64,000 bases of DNA from positions 8,470,001 through 8,534,000 of the forward strand of contig NZ_CP029425.2 in assembly GCF_002278135.3 (NCBI RefSeq). The letters run 5' to 3'. Below, piece by piece: positions 9,673 through 18,755 of this stretch (within the stretch, counting starts at the first letter, position 1; each line of letters opens with the position of its first letter). The DNA comes from Bradyrhizobium ottawaense. GTDB taxonomy: Bacteria; Pseudomonadota; Alphaproteobacteria; Rhizobiales; Xanthobacteraceae. Made by a program: the position numbers and the translations under genes. A model generated the notes under the pieces. The model ran no database searches. It saw only the letters and a list, made by a program, of their open reading frames with translations, and was not told where the DNA came from.

Positions 9673-11487
9673 CTAACGACACACTTCGGCATTGGCATCG
9701 TTGCCGGGACCGCCGCCGCCGCGATATTCGAGGTGGCAACCGCGGCTGACCGGACGGCAGCCGGTGCTATTGCAGATGACTTGCCCGCCACCTGCGGCGC
9801 GACCGGCGCCGGCAGCGGCAGCAATGCCGGCCGCGGCACCATAGCCGCCCGCCGCGCCGCCGGCCTGAGGACGCTGCCGGGCGGGACGTTCATCACCGTC
9901 GTCGCGCTTCGCCGTTGCAGGCTTGGCCGGCTTGGCGGCGCGCTTCTTCTCGCACTCATTGTCGTCGTTGACCGCATAGCCCTCACGGCAGACGATCTTC
10001 GTGCACTTGTCGCCATCGACCTTGAAGCCGTGCTCGCAGACCACCGGGCAGACGCGTGACGGCTTGGCCTTGACCGCATCCAGTGCATCCGTGCTCGCCA
10101 CCTTCACGTCGAGCTTGGTGCCGGCATAGCGGTTGAACTGCGACAGCGAGCGCTGCGACGACGTGCTCCAATTGCCGTCGGCAGCGCCCGAGAAGCAGCC
10201 GACGCGGCCGAGCTCGGTCTGCACCGAACGGCTGAGATCGGCCGGCGCGGTCGCCGGTGTCAGGGAGGCAACGTTGGTGCCGGCGGGGGTCGCCGTGCTG
10301 GCCGGCGCCGCGCTCGGGGCCGCAGCGGCGAGATTGACGCGCTGCTGCTCGGCGGCAGCTGCCTGCTGCTGCGCCTGCTCCTTGGCTTTCTGCGCAGCGA
10401 GCTGCGCCTGCTCGGCGGCCTTCGCATCGGCCGCGGCTTTGGCCTGCGCATCCTTCTGCGCGCCAAGCGCCGCGAGACGATCACGTTCTGCCTCGGCCTG
10501 TTTCGCCTTCTCGGTGGCAGCCGCATGGGCCTGCTCGGCACCAATTTTCTCGACTTGAAGCTTGGCGAGGCTCGCATAGAAGCCATCGGGATGCTGGGCA
10601 AGGAAGGCGGCCCACGCCGCCTTGTTGCCGACCTGGAGCGCGAGCTCGTAATCGCGGCGGATGTCGGCCTGCGGGTTCGGCGCGGGCGCAACCGTTGCTG
10701 CGGCCGTCACCTTGACCGGAACCAACGGCACGTCCTCACCTCCGAGCGAGCCGTAGACGAACGGCTCCTGCTTGTTACCGGTCGACTTGAGCACGTCGTC
10801 GCGCACGAAGCCGAAGGCACGGCGGACGTCGAGGCCGGGCGTCGTCAGATGTTTCGACAGCGCGACCGTAAAGGGACTGTTGGCCCCGTCGCCGTCCTGG
10901 GCAGTGAAGCCGGCCTTCGCCGAATAGGCGATCAGCGTATTGGGGCTGGTCGGCTCGACCTGGGCGAGGCCCCGGCCGATACCGCGCGCGGCCACCGTGC
11001 GCTTCATGGTCTTGCCGAACGGATTGTCGCGGCAGGCATCCAGGATCACCAGCCGAAGCTGTTTTGCCGGTTCGACGGCGACCAGGACGCGGTCGAGCGA
11101 GAGCGCCTCGTCGTAGACGTCGGTGTCGCGCTCGAGCTTGGCGTCGACGGGGATCAGATAATTCGAGCCCTCGACCTCGATGCCGTGGCCGGCATAGTAA
11201 ACCACGGCGATGTCGGCATTGCGGGTCGCATCGGCAAAATCGCGCAGCACGCGCCGCGTATCGAGGGCCGATAGATCGTGCCGGAAATCGACGCTGTTGA
11301 AACCGGCCTCCTTCAGCGTCTTCGCCATCACCGCACCGTCATTGACGGGATTGGTGAGCGACGGCGCGTGCTGATAGGCCGAATTGGCAATCACCAGCGC
11401 GACGCGATTGCCGGCAAAAGCGGGGGCCGTGCCGAACAGCAGCACGGCGGCGAGGAGAAGCGGGCAGAGTCTGAGCAGGTTGCGCAT
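9673..11487 (-). CDS. Secreted caspase-like (C14 / orthocaspase) protein with Cys-rich tail
   Basis: A 604-residue protein with a Sec signal peptide (cleavage near residue 25). A caspase p20-like domain spans residues 27-250: the catalytic His is in YYAGHGIEVEG (H101) and the nucleophile Cys in LDACRDNPF (C152). Next come a region with a helical DxRRDYELA unit and a long Ala/Glu/Gln/Lys-rich coiled coil (about 310-390). The C-terminus has two similar Cys pairs (VVCEHGFKVDGDKC, then IVCREGYAVNDDNEC) and a Gly/Ala-rich stretch. Bacterial caspase-fold proteins cleave after basic residues in several known cases; the target here is unknown. The start has GGAAG upstream. The gene stands alone. Confidence 0.9.
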   Translation of the reverse strand: MRNLLRLCPLLLAAVLLFGTAPAFAGNRVALVIANSAYQHAPSLTNPVNDGAVMAKTLKEAGFNSVDFRHDLSALDTRRVLRDFADATRNADIAVVYYAGHGIEVEGSNYLIPVDAKLERDTDVYDEALSLDRVLVAVEPAKQLRLVILDACRDNPFGKTMKRTVAARGIGRGLAQVEPTSPNTLIAYSAKAGFTAQDGDGANSPFTVALSKHLTTPGLDVRRAFGFVRDDVLKSTGNKQEPFVYGSLGGEDVPLVPVKVTAAATVAPAPNPQADIRRDYELALQVGNKAAWAAFLAQHPDGFYASLAKLQVEKIGAEQAHAAATEKAKQAEAERDRLAALGAQKDAQAKAAADAKAAEQAQLAAQKAKEQAQQQAAAAEQQRVNLAAAAPSAAPASTATPAGTNVASLTPATAPADLSRSVQTELGRVGCFSGAADGNWSTSSQRSLSQFNRYAGTKLDVKVASTDALDAVKAKPSRVCPVVCEHGFKVDGDKCTKIVCREGYAVNDDNECEKKRAAKPAKPATAKRDDGDERPARQRPQAGGAAGGYGAAAGIAAAAGAGRAAGGGQVICNSTGCRPVSRGCHLEYRGGGGPGNDANAEVCR

Positions 11488-11670
11488 GACACGACTTCCG
11501 AAGTTCGGGACGTTTCGGTCCCCCTTGGGACCGCTTTAGCAGGATCCGGTGCCGGCGCTTGTGATGGAGGTCACCAAGGCCGGGCCGGCGACAGCCCGAA
11601 GGACCCCCTTTGTTTGTCGCGCCAGCGCGGTCGGGGTTCGCTGCCAAACCGGCGGGCAGACCGAACTCCC

Positions 11671-12099
11671 CTAGCCATCGCCAATATGTCCCCGATATTG
11701 CGGCAGATTGTCCGTAATCTCGTGCCAGGGCGCCTTGGAGGCTACGAAAATGTGGGCGCTTGGCCGGATCGAGGGGGCATCAACCAGGGTTCCCATGGCG
11801 ACATGGACCCATTGTCCTTCCCGTACCCGGGAATAAAGCAGCGAGCCGCATCGCCCACAATGGGCGTCATGGGTAGTGTCGTCGCCGAAAATCATCCGCT
11901 GATCCCCTCCCCGGACAATGCGGAGCTTGTCCTGCGCGATGCCGGCGAACGGCTTGAAGGCGGAGCCGGTGGTGCGGCGGCAGTTCGAGCAGTGGCAGTT
12001 CATCGCATAGGAGAACGCATCGGCCACCTCAAAGCGCACGGCGCGGCAGTAGCATTCGCCGATCAGGATACGAGCGTTCGAAGTTTCTGATCCGGTCAT
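11671..12099 (-). CDS. GFA family zinc protein (glutathione-dependent formaldehyde-activating-like)
   Basis: The 142-residue protein has the zinc-binding cysteine pattern of the GFA/CENP-V fold: GECYCRAVRFEV at the start, CHCSNCRRTTGSAF near residue 35, and HCGRCGSLLYS near residue 80. The family includes a formaldehyde-glutathione adduct enzyme, but most members are uncharacterised, so the specific reaction is not claimed. The ATG at 12099 has GAGGGTGTTGGA just upstream. It is divergent from the NTF2-like gene, with 95 bases between the two starts. Confidence 0.92.
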   Translation of the reverse strand: MTGSETSNARILIGECYCRAVRFEVADAFSYAMNCHCSNCRRTTGSAFKPFAGIAQDKLRIVRGGDQRMIFGDDTTHDAHCGRCGSLLYSRVREGQWVHVAMGTLVDAPSIRPSAHIFVASKAPWHEITDNLPQYRGHIGDG

Positions 12100-12194
12100 T
12101 CCAACACCCTCGCGCGATTAGCGAGAGACACCCATAGCGCATTTCGAAGTGTACGACTAAGTTCCGCCCAAGCCATCATGCAAAAGGATGACCC

Positions 12195-12569
12195 ATGAGC
12201 CAGAACCGTTCGAGTATCGAAGCCGTCGTGCAATCCTATTTCGACGGGCTTTACGAGGGTGACGCCGAGAAGCTCGGCACCATTTTCCATCCCTCCGCTG
12301 ACTTGCGCTGGGTCGAGAAGGGCGAGCTTCAGGTCCTGACCGTGCCCGACTGGCTCGACCGCGTCCGCAAGCGCGCCTCCGCCAAGGCCGAAGGCAAGCC
12401 GCGCGAGGATTTCATCGTCACGATCGACCGTTCGGACGACAAGACCGCCTTCATCAAGGTCCGTTGCCAGCTGCCTCCGCGCTTCTTCACCGATTATCTG
12501 GTGGCGATGAAGCTCGCCGACGGCTGGCAGATCGTGTCGAAGTCGTATCGGTATGACCTGAGGGAATGA
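12195..12569 (+). CDS. NTF2-like / putative lumazine-binding family protein
   Basis: A 124-residue protein of the SnoaL/NTF2 cone fold. The N-terminal helix IEAVVQSYFDGLYEGDAEKL, the FHPSADLRWV strand after it and the terminal DGWQIVSKSYRYD are typical of the small 'putative lumazine-binding' group. These proteins are often small-molecule isomerases or binding proteins; no substrate can be read here. AAAAGGATGACCC gives a good ribosome binding site. A palindromic repeat starts about 80 bases downstream. Confidence 0.85.
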   Translation: MSQNRSSIEAVVQSYFDGLYEGDAEKLGTIFHPSADLRWVEKGELQVLTVPDWLDRVRKRASAKAEGKPREDFIVTIDRSDDKTAFIKVRCQLPPRFFTDYLVAMKLADGWQIVSKSYRYDLRE

Positions 12570-12650
12570 GGAGGGCCTGACGTTCCGCTGCCTGAATTCG
12601 GACGCGCTCGCCCTCCATTCTGCATCATTGCAAGCATAACTCTCGCCGCG

Positions 12651-12733
12651 TCATTGCGAGGAGCTCTTGCGACGAAGCAATCCAGAATCTCTCCGCGGAG
12701 GGATTCTGGATTGCTTCGCTGCGCTTGCAATGA
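12651..12733. repeat. Palindromic intergenic repeat, family B (TCATTGCGAGGAGC type)
   Basis: The left arm runs TCATTGCGAGGAGC then GACGAAGCAATCCAGA. The right arm is its inverted copy, TCTGGATTGCTTCG then GCTTGCAATGA. The element can fold into one long hairpin of about 35 pairs. A second copy is at 15321-15405. It lies between the NTF2-like gene and the beta-lactamase gene, just upstream of the latter. Confidence 0.88.
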
Positions 12734-12787
12734 CGGCGCGGATGAAGCGTGCGTAATCTCTTCCATCTCTTCTCCCGAAAGCTCCCC

Positions 12788-13672
12788 ATGCATCTCGATC
12801 GTCGCTCCCTGCTCGCCTCGCTGTGCTGGATCGCCGCCTCTCCCGCGTTGGCCGCTGAGGCCCTGCCTGAGCTCGAAACCTATGAGCGCGACAGCGGTGG
12901 ACGGATCGGGGTCTATGCAGAGAACCTTGCGACCGGAAAAAAACTCGCATGGCGCGCCGACGAGCGCTTCGTCATGTGCTCGACCTTCAAGGCCTCGCTT
13001 GCGGCTTGCGTGCTGGCCCGGGTCGACCGCGGCGAGGAGCAGCTTGCGGCCATGATCGCTTACGGCAAGCCTGACCTCTTGGACTACGCGCCGACCGCCA
13101 AACAGAATCTTGCGGCCGGCGCGATGTCGGTCAGCGACATGTGCAAGGCGATCGTCGAGCTCAGCGACAATACCTGCGCCAATCTGCTGCTGGCGAGGAT
13201 CGGCGGCCCCGCCACCCTCACCGCCTTCTGGCGATCGCTCGGCGATACCACATCCCGGCTCGACCACAACGAACCCGAGCTCAACCGCTCGCCGCCGGGC
13301 GATCCCCACGACACCACAACGCCGGCAGCGATGGCGGGAAATTTGCGGCGCCTGGTGGTGGGCGAGGCGCTGTCGCCGGCCTCGCGTGCCCTGCTCACCG
13401 ACTGGATGGTGAACTGCAAGACCGGCGCGAACCGGTTGCGCGGCGGCCTGCCCGCGGGCTGGACCATCGGCGACAAGACCGGCAACAACGGCAAGGACGC
13501 CTCGGGCGATATCGCGGTGGTCTGGCCCAAGTTCGACAATAAGCCCGGGACGCCGATCCTGATCGCGGCCTATACCCAGGGCGGCACACCGAATGCGGCG
13601 CAGATCGAAGCCGCCTTTGCACGCATCGGGCGGATGGTGGCCGAGCGGCTCGGCGTAAGCCACGCGCATTGA
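12788..13672 (+). CDS. Class A beta-lactamase
   Basis: A 294-residue periplasmic serine beta-lactamase. The signal sequence MHLDRRSLLASLCW has a twin-Arg pair, so Tat export is possible. All class A motifs are intact: STFK (65-68, nucleophile Ser65), SDN (126-128), EPELN of the omega loop (162-166) and KTG (230-232). A Cys directly precedes the nucleophile, as in some carbapenemases, but the partner position after KTG is Asn, so that disulfide is absent. The frame opens at 12749; the ATG at 12788 places the signal peptide correctly. No AmpR-type or other regulator gene is adjacent, so expression is probably constitutive and intrinsic. Family membership is certain; the spectrum is not known. 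Confidence 0.95.
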   Translation: MHLDRRSLLASLCWIAASPALAAEALPELETYERDSGGRIGVYAENLATGKKLAWRADERFVMCSTFKASLAACVLARVDRGEEQLAAMIAYGKPDLLDYAPTAKQNLAAGAMSVSDMCKAIVELSDNTCANLLLARIGGPATLTAFWRSLGDTTSRLDHNEPELNRSPPGDPHDTTTPAAMAGNLRRLVVGEALSPASRALLTDWMVNCKTGANRLRGGLPAGWTIGDKTGNNGKDASGDIAVVWPKFDNKPGTPILIAAYTQGGTPNAAQIEAAFARIGRMVAERLGVSHAH

Positions 13673-13706
13673 CGTTGCAGCCGCTTCCGGGTCAAGACAG
13701 ACCATC

Positions 13707-15311
13707 ATGGAAGCGAAGTTTCAGACCTTTCTCATCCTGCTCGCCGTACTGGCAGGCGTGGCGCTGGCCGCACGCCGCTTCAACGTCGCCCCCGCCATCC
13801 TGCTGATGCTGGCGGGCGTCGGCCTCGCCTTCGTGCCGGGCATGCCCCCGGTGGAATTGCCGCCGGAATTGGTGCTGCTGATGGTGCTGCCGCCGCTGAT
13901 CTACTCGGCGAGCGTTGCCATGAGCTGGCGTGAGTTCAAGAACAATTTGCGTCCCATCGTGCTGCTCGCGGTCGGAGCCGTGATCTTCACCGCAGCGATG
14001 GTGGCGGCCGCCACGCACTATATGATCGGCCTGCCCTGGACCATCGGCTTCCTGCTCGGCGCCATCGTCGCGCCGCCCGACGTGGTGGCGCCGCTCGCGA
14101 TCGCGCGCCGGCTCAACATGCCGCGGCGGCTCCTGGTCATCCTCGAGGGTGAGGGGCTTGCCAATGATGCCACAGCGCTGATCCTCTACCGCTTCGCGCT
14201 GGCCGCCATCATGGTCGGGCATTTCTCGCTGCCGCTCGCCGCCGGCGAATTCCTCCTCATCGTCGCCAGCGAGATCGCCTTCGGCATCGGCGTCGGCTGG
14301 CTCTCCCTTCGCTTCCGCAAATGGTCCGGGGATCCGCAGGTCGAGCTGACGCTGTCGCTGATCACCCCCTACGTGTCCTACTGGCTGCCCGAGCATATCG
14401 GCGGCTCCGGGGTGATCGCGACGGTGGCCTGCGGTCTCTATGTGAGCTGGAACGGCCCGCTGCTGATCTCGTCGGCAACGCGCCTGCAGGGCATCTTCTT
14501 CTGGGACCTCGTGATCTACCTGATCGAGGGCGTGCTGTTCCTGCTCACCGGATTCCAGATGCGCGCGCTCTACGAGAAATCGAAGGCGTTCCCGCTCGAC
14601 GACATCCTGATCGCGACTGCCGTGGTCCTCGTGATCGTCGTCGCGCGCTTCGCCTGGCTCTATCCCGCAACCTATCTGCCGCGGATGCTCAGCAGATCGT
14701 TGCGCGAGCGCGATCCGTCGCCGCCCTGGCAATGGCCGTTCGTGCTCGCCTTCACCGGCGTGCGCGGCGCGGTGTCGCTGGCGGCCGCGCTGGCACTGCC
14801 GTTCACGCTGCCTGATGGCGATGCATTTCCGTATCGCGACCTGATCCTGTTCGTGGCCTTCGGCGTCATCTTCGTCACACTGATCGGCGTCGGGCTGACG
14901 CTGCCACCAGTAGTGCGGTGGCTCGGCGTCGCCGAGGCCGGCCGCAACGAGCATGCCGCCGAGCACGAGGCCGAGATCGCCGCACGCCGCCAGGCGCTCG
15001 ATGCAGCACTGAAATCACTCGACGCGCTCACCGAGCAGAAGGACGTTTCCGACGAGGTCATGCGGCTGCTGCGCGCCCGCCACGACATCCGTGTCAACCA
15101 GCTGCCTGATTCACTCGATCCCACCCACCACGACGTCTCCGCCGCCGGCACCGCGCTGACCCGCGACCTGATCGCCGCCGAACGAAAATTCATCCACGAT
15201 CTCCTGCGCGACGGCCAGATCACCGACGAGACGCGGCGGCGGATCGAGCGCGATCTGGATCTGGAGGAAGCCAGCCTGGCGAACCGGGAGTATCGGCGGA
15301 CGCCGCTGTAG
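13707..15311 (+). CDS. Na+/H+ antiporter, CPA1 family
   Basis: A 534-residue protein with about twelve membrane helices and a hydrophilic C-terminal tail of roughly 110 residues rich in Glu, Arg and Ala. The ion-binding region is conserved: GAIVAPPDVVAPLAIARRL near residue 115 and EGEGLANDATALILYRFA near residue 150, with the Asn-Asp pair of the CPA1 fold. GVRGAVSLAAALALPF near residue 350 is another family hallmark. It probably exchanges sodium or potassium for protons for pH and ion balance. The start ATG at 13707 is 34 bases after the beta-lactamase stop. Confidence 0.94.
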   Translation: MEAKFQTFLILLAVLAGVALAARRFNVAPAILLMLAGVGLAFVPGMPPVELPPELVLLMVLPPLIYSASVAMSWREFKNNLRPIVLLAVGAVIFTAAMVAAATHYMIGLPWTIGFLLGAIVAPPDVVAPLAIARRLNMPRRLLVILEGEGLANDATALILYRFALAAIMVGHFSLPLAAGEFLLIVASEIAFGIGVGWLSLRFRKWSGDPQVELTLSLITPYVSYWLPEHIGGSGVIATVACGLYVSWNGPLLISSATRLQGIFFWDLVIYLIEGVLFLLTGFQMRALYEKSKAFPLDDILIATAVVLVIVVARFAWLYPATYLPRMLSRSLRERDPSPPWQWPFVLAFTGVRGAVSLAAALALPFTLPDGDAFPYRDLILFVAFGVIFVTLIGVGLTLPPVVRWLGVAEAGRNEHAAEHEAEIAARRQALDAALKSLDALTEQKDVSDEVMRLLRARHDIRVNQLPDSLDPTHHDVSAAGTALTRDLIAAERKFIHDLLRDGQITDETRRRIERDLDLEEASLANREYRRTPL

Positions 15312-15320
15312 GCGCGGCCA

Positions 15321-15405
15321 GTCATTGCGAGGAGCCGTTGCGACGACGCAATCCAGACTGCCTCCACGGAAAGACTCTGGATTGCTTCGCTGCGCTCGCA
15401 ATGAC
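15321..15405. repeat. Palindromic intergenic repeat, family B
   Basis: This is the second copy of the element at 12651. GTCATTGCGAGGAGC with GACGCAATCCAGA is mirrored by TCTGGATTGCTTCG and GCTCGCAATGAC. It sits between the convergent antiporter and amidase genes, where it could work as a terminator for both. Confidence 0.9.
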
Positions 15406-15416
15406 GGCGGGAGCAA

Positions 15417-16232
15417 CTACCGCCTCGCGCAAAACTCCACTATGGCCGACGCCACGGCCGCCGCAATCGTCTCATGCCGCTCGGGTGCGTTCATCGCCAT
15501 TTCCTCGTCGCGGTTGATGATGGAGCCGGCCTCGAGCAGCACTGCGGCACTGCTGGTCCGCGAGAGGACGACGAGCCCGTCATAGCGGTAGACGCCGAAA
15601 TCCTTGTCGAGCAACTGGCGCCGGTAACGGCCCATCAGCGGCAAAGTGTATTGGCTGGCATAGTGCAGGCCTTGCTCCTTCAACTGTCTGCCGATCATCC
15701 GGGCCAGCACCAGGCTGGTGGCGAAGTGCGAATTCTGCTGCGACACGAACAGCGAGTGGCCCGAAAAGCGATCGCTGAAATAGCTCTTCGCGCCATCGAA
15801 TTCCCAGGTCTCGAGCAGCTTGTCCGGCACCGAATCGTGATGGATCGACAGGAAAAGATCGGCGCGCGACCCATTGGCGCTGCCGACACGTTTGAACAGG
15901 CTGGGCCGAGCCTTGCCGTCCGTGACGAGCAGGCGTGTTGCGGCAAAGCCTTCGGACTTGAGTTTCGCCGTGATGAGTCTTGCGAGACGGAAGTTGAAGC
16001 CGAACTCCGGATCGTTGCGCGCGCTCAGTGCGCCGTAGGAGTCCGGCGTATGCCCGACATCCACGACGATCCGGAATTTCGGCATCTCACATTTGGCTGG
16101 CGCGGGCGAAGGCCTGGGCCTCGCTTTCGCGACCTTTCGGGCCGGGGCGGCCAGACCCGCATCGATCGATGGAAGCAATAGCGCGACCAGCGACACCAGG
16201 AGAATTGCGACGATGTCCCGCCCTGACGACAA
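15417..16232 (-). CDS. N-acetylmuramoyl-L-alanine amidase (Amidase_3)
   Basis: This zinc amidase cleaves the bond between N-acetylmuramic acid and the L-Ala of the peptide stem in the periplasm. The protein has a signal or anchor segment (residues 8-28), a basic Pro/Lys linker and an Amidase_3 domain. Zinc ligands are the His of VDVGHTPDSYGA, the Glu of NDPEFGFNF, and the His of SIHHDSVP; the catalytic Glu is in VLLEAGSIINRDEE. The first motif is GHTP rather than the common GHGG. The start is a TTG at 16232, three bases after the stop of the upstream Rieske gene, whose last codons supply GGAGTAGGA, so translation is probably coupled. Confidence 0.9.
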   Translation of the reverse strand: MSSGRDIVAILLVSLVALLLPSIDAGLAAPARKVAKARPRPSPAPAKCEMPKFRIVVDVGHTPDSYGALSARNDPEFGFNFRLARLITAKLKSEGFAATRLLVTDGKARPSLFKRVGSANGSRADLFLSIHHDSVPDKLLETWEFDGAKSYFSDRFSGHSLFVSQQNSHFATSLVLARMIGRQLKEQGLHYASQYTLPLMGRYRRQLLDKDFGVYRYDGLVVLSRTSSAAVLLEAGSIINRDEEMAMNAPERHETIAAAVASAIVEFCARR

Positions 16233-16235
16233 ATC

Positions 16236-17573
16236 CTACTCCGCTGCCGCGATGCGTGGCCGGCCGACGAAGCCCGCGACATCGCCGAATCGTTCGAGCA
16301 TGACCGCGGGCAGATCCTTCGACTTGCTGGTGACGCAGGCGCCCGAGCGCACCGCATAGCGATCCTGATGCGCCGCCTGCGGAGGCGGCTCACCCTGCTG
16401 CAGCGCCCGCGCCAGATCCATCACGGTCTTGCGAAAATGCATGATGCCGAGATCGGTCGGCCCGAGATGCTCGCGGGTCCGGTCGGCGATCGGCCCTTGG
16501 CTGTCCTGCACGGCGGCGTCCTGCTCGGAGACACCCTTGATGCCGGTGTAGCTCCGGGTCTTCTGGAGCTTGCGGTCGATCAGATAGTCGTTCCCCTTAT
16601 GGCGCAGCGGCACGTAATGGTCGTCGACCTGCGCGATCACGCCGTTGCCGCGGTCGTAGGCGTCGCGCTCTGCTTGCGTCATGGGGCGCTCCGGATTCCA
16701 GGCATAGGTGTAGATCCAGCAATTGGTGTCGGTGACAGGCACGAAGGTCTGGCCAAAAATGCTCTCGCCCGGCATCGCGCTCGGCGCGTAGGCGTGGAAC
16801 GGCATCAGGAATTGCGCGATGCGCCAGTAGATGCTGTCGCCGCCGGTGAGCCGGCCACCGGCAATGGTCAGTCCGGCCTCGTGCGGGCTGCTCTTGATCA
16901 CCGGACGCGGGTCTTCCGCGATCCAGCGCATGTGATCGCTCGCCATCCGGGCGATCGGATTCACAAAGTGCTTCTTGATGTCCAGGATCTCGTTCTCCTC
17001 CTTGTCGAAGGAGAGATGGGCAAAGGTGAAATGCGCGGTGTCGATCGAGCCTTCCAGCGCCTGCACCCAGTTGCAGTCCTGCCACTTCTTGCTGACGTAG
17101 CGGTGCGAGGCCGGCAGCAGCGCCATTTCGAGATCAGGCAATTCGGGCATGGCCTCGAGCGGGCCCATATAGGCCCAGACCATCTCGCCCCATTCACGCA
17201 CCGGATAGGATTTGATGCGGATCAGGTCCTTGGCGTTGAGGTCGGGGTAGGAGGTCGGCATGTCCAGGCAGCGGCCGTCGGTGTCGAATTTCCAGCCGTG
17301 ATAGACGCAGCGGATGCCGCACTCTTCGTTGCGCCCGAGCCAGAGATTGGCGCCGCGATGCGGGCAATACTGGTCGATGACACCGACGACACCGCGCGTG
17401 TCGCGGAAGGCGAGCAGTTCCTCGCCAAGGACGACGATCTTCTTCGGCTCGCCATCGGGTTCAGGGAGCTCTTCGGAGAGCAGGACAGGAATCCAGAAGC
17501 GGCGCAGCAATTCGCCCATGCCCGTTCCGGGGCCGGCCTCGGTCAGGAATTTATTGTCCTCGGCGCGGAGCAT
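16236..17573 (-). CDS. Rieske non-haem iron oxygenase, alpha subunit
   Basis: A 445-residue terminal oxygenase subunit. The Rieske [2Fe-2S] ligands are in CPHRGANLW (C70, H72) and CVYHGWKFD (C89, H92). The mononuclear iron site is in SIDTAHFTFAH (H181, H186). Overall it resembles the phthalate and phenoxybenzoate dioxygenase-like group. The ATG at 17573 is preceded by an excellent CTCCGGAGG; the longer frame to 17720 is rejected. No reductase or ferredoxin gene is next to it, so electrons must come from elsewhere. The gene abuts a cell-wall amidase gene, which gives no clue to the substrate. Confidence 0.93.
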   Translation of the reverse strand: MLRAEDNKFLTEAGPGTGMGELLRRFWIPVLLSEELPEPDGEPKKIVVLGEELLAFRDTRGVVGVIDQYCPHRGANLWLGRNEECGIRCVYHGWKFDTDGRCLDMPTSYPDLNAKDLIRIKSYPVREWGEMVWAYMGPLEAMPELPDLEMALLPASHRYVSKKWQDCNWVQALEGSIDTAHFTFAHLSFDKEENEILDIKKHFVNPIARMASDHMRWIAEDPRPVIKSSPHEAGLTIAGGRLTGGDSIYWRIAQFLMPFHAYAPSAMPGESIFGQTFVPVTDTNCWIYTYAWNPERPMTQAERDAYDRGNGVIAQVDDHYVPLRHKGNDYLIDRKLQKTRSYTGIKGVSEQDAAVQDSQGPIADRTREHLGPTDLGIMHFRKTVMDLARALQQGEPPPQAAHQDRYAVRSGACVTSKSKDLPAVMLERFGDVAGFVGRPRIAAAE

Positions 17574-17672
17574 GGAAAATCCTCCGGAGAGCCAGATGTT
17601 TGAAAGCCTGCCGTATACACCACCCCGCGTCAACTTCGCACAAGCCTTGCGGAGCAGTGCGCACTTGGCAAC

Positions 17673-18755
17673 TTGACGTCGAGCAAGGATTCGATTGTAC
17701 CGAGCTACAACTTCAACCATGATTGCATCAAATTACAGCCTCAACCGCTTGCTGCATTGCGAAAGTTGACCTTGACCATATTGCCGGACAGAACTCTCAG
17801 CTCTCGTCGCTATTATGATCTGCTGCCCCCCGATGCCCACTCTTGTGGTGACATATGGAAGGGATTGCCATGTGCTGGTCTTTTGGGAACAGCCGCGATC
17901 ACTGGATTGGTCGTGACCCCAGCGTGCGATCTTAGCCAACGAAAAGCTGAGACAATCACCTATCTGCCGGTCATTCCAGTGCGGGCCTACTTCTCGACAC
18001 TTGGGGCGCTTCCAGAACTACATCGGCGCGTACAGGGCTACCTAAAGGCTGGACAGCTCGCAATTGATGTTCCTTGGAAGGAGGGCAGCTTTGTCCCTCC
18101 AAAAGCCCACCAAATCGATGCTCTGATGAATGCTATCGAATCTCATTTGAAGGCAAAGCAACGGGGCCAAACAGAGGTTACGGCGTTGGGACGAGCGTCG
18201 GCGGCCTTACGGATTGTCAAGCTAGTTGCTCATCCCGAGCTCTCCGAAGTGGCCCCCGGGGAATTGTCGACGGCATTTGGAAATGATTGGCCGAAGATCA
18301 AAGAGAAAATGGTGACCAATGCATACAGCTCCTATTTGCATTTCTTACCTTCGGATCAACAAGATCTGGCATATGCCGGCCTCCCATCTCACTCCATAGT
18401 TCTGTTCCGCTATCCGTTGACTGCATCGATTGAAATTTTCGACCTCGCGCAGCAATCAACCGAGAGCTCGTGGCAAAAGGCTCTTGAACAAACCGCCGCC
18501 TTCCTACCCGCTGCTCGGGCTTTCGAGAGAACAAAGCCCATCAAAGTCCTTTGTCTGCGATCGGAATTCTTGCACGATCTACTCTCCCGATATCTTGCAG
18601 TTTATAACCGCATCGGCTCGCCCGATTTTGGCAGCTCAAGCGCAAGAGCGATGGATACGACTTCGTATTTATCGATGAAGCTCAGTTGTTTAACGAAAAC
18701 GAGCGGCGAATATTTCCGTTCTTGTCGAAGGGAACGACTCCGCATGCTCCCATAG
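17673..18755 (+). pseudogene. Unrecognised protein with TPACDL motif, C-terminus lost (low-GC island)
   Basis: I do not recognise a named family. The frame starts at a TTG (17673), has no nearby ATG, and runs 360 codons. Notable parts are HSCGDIWKGLP near residue 56, the strongly patterned GLVVTPACDLSQRKAETITY near residue 78 with YLPVIPVRAYF just after it, HSIVLFRYPLT near residue 240 and IKVLCLRSEFLHDLLSRYL near residue 290. After about residue 320 the sequence degenerates into text that overlaps, in another frame, a helicase Walker B region. The natural C-terminus therefore seems to have been lost. GC content is visibly lower than in flanking genes. The protein is probably soluble. Function is unknown. 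Confidence 0.6.
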
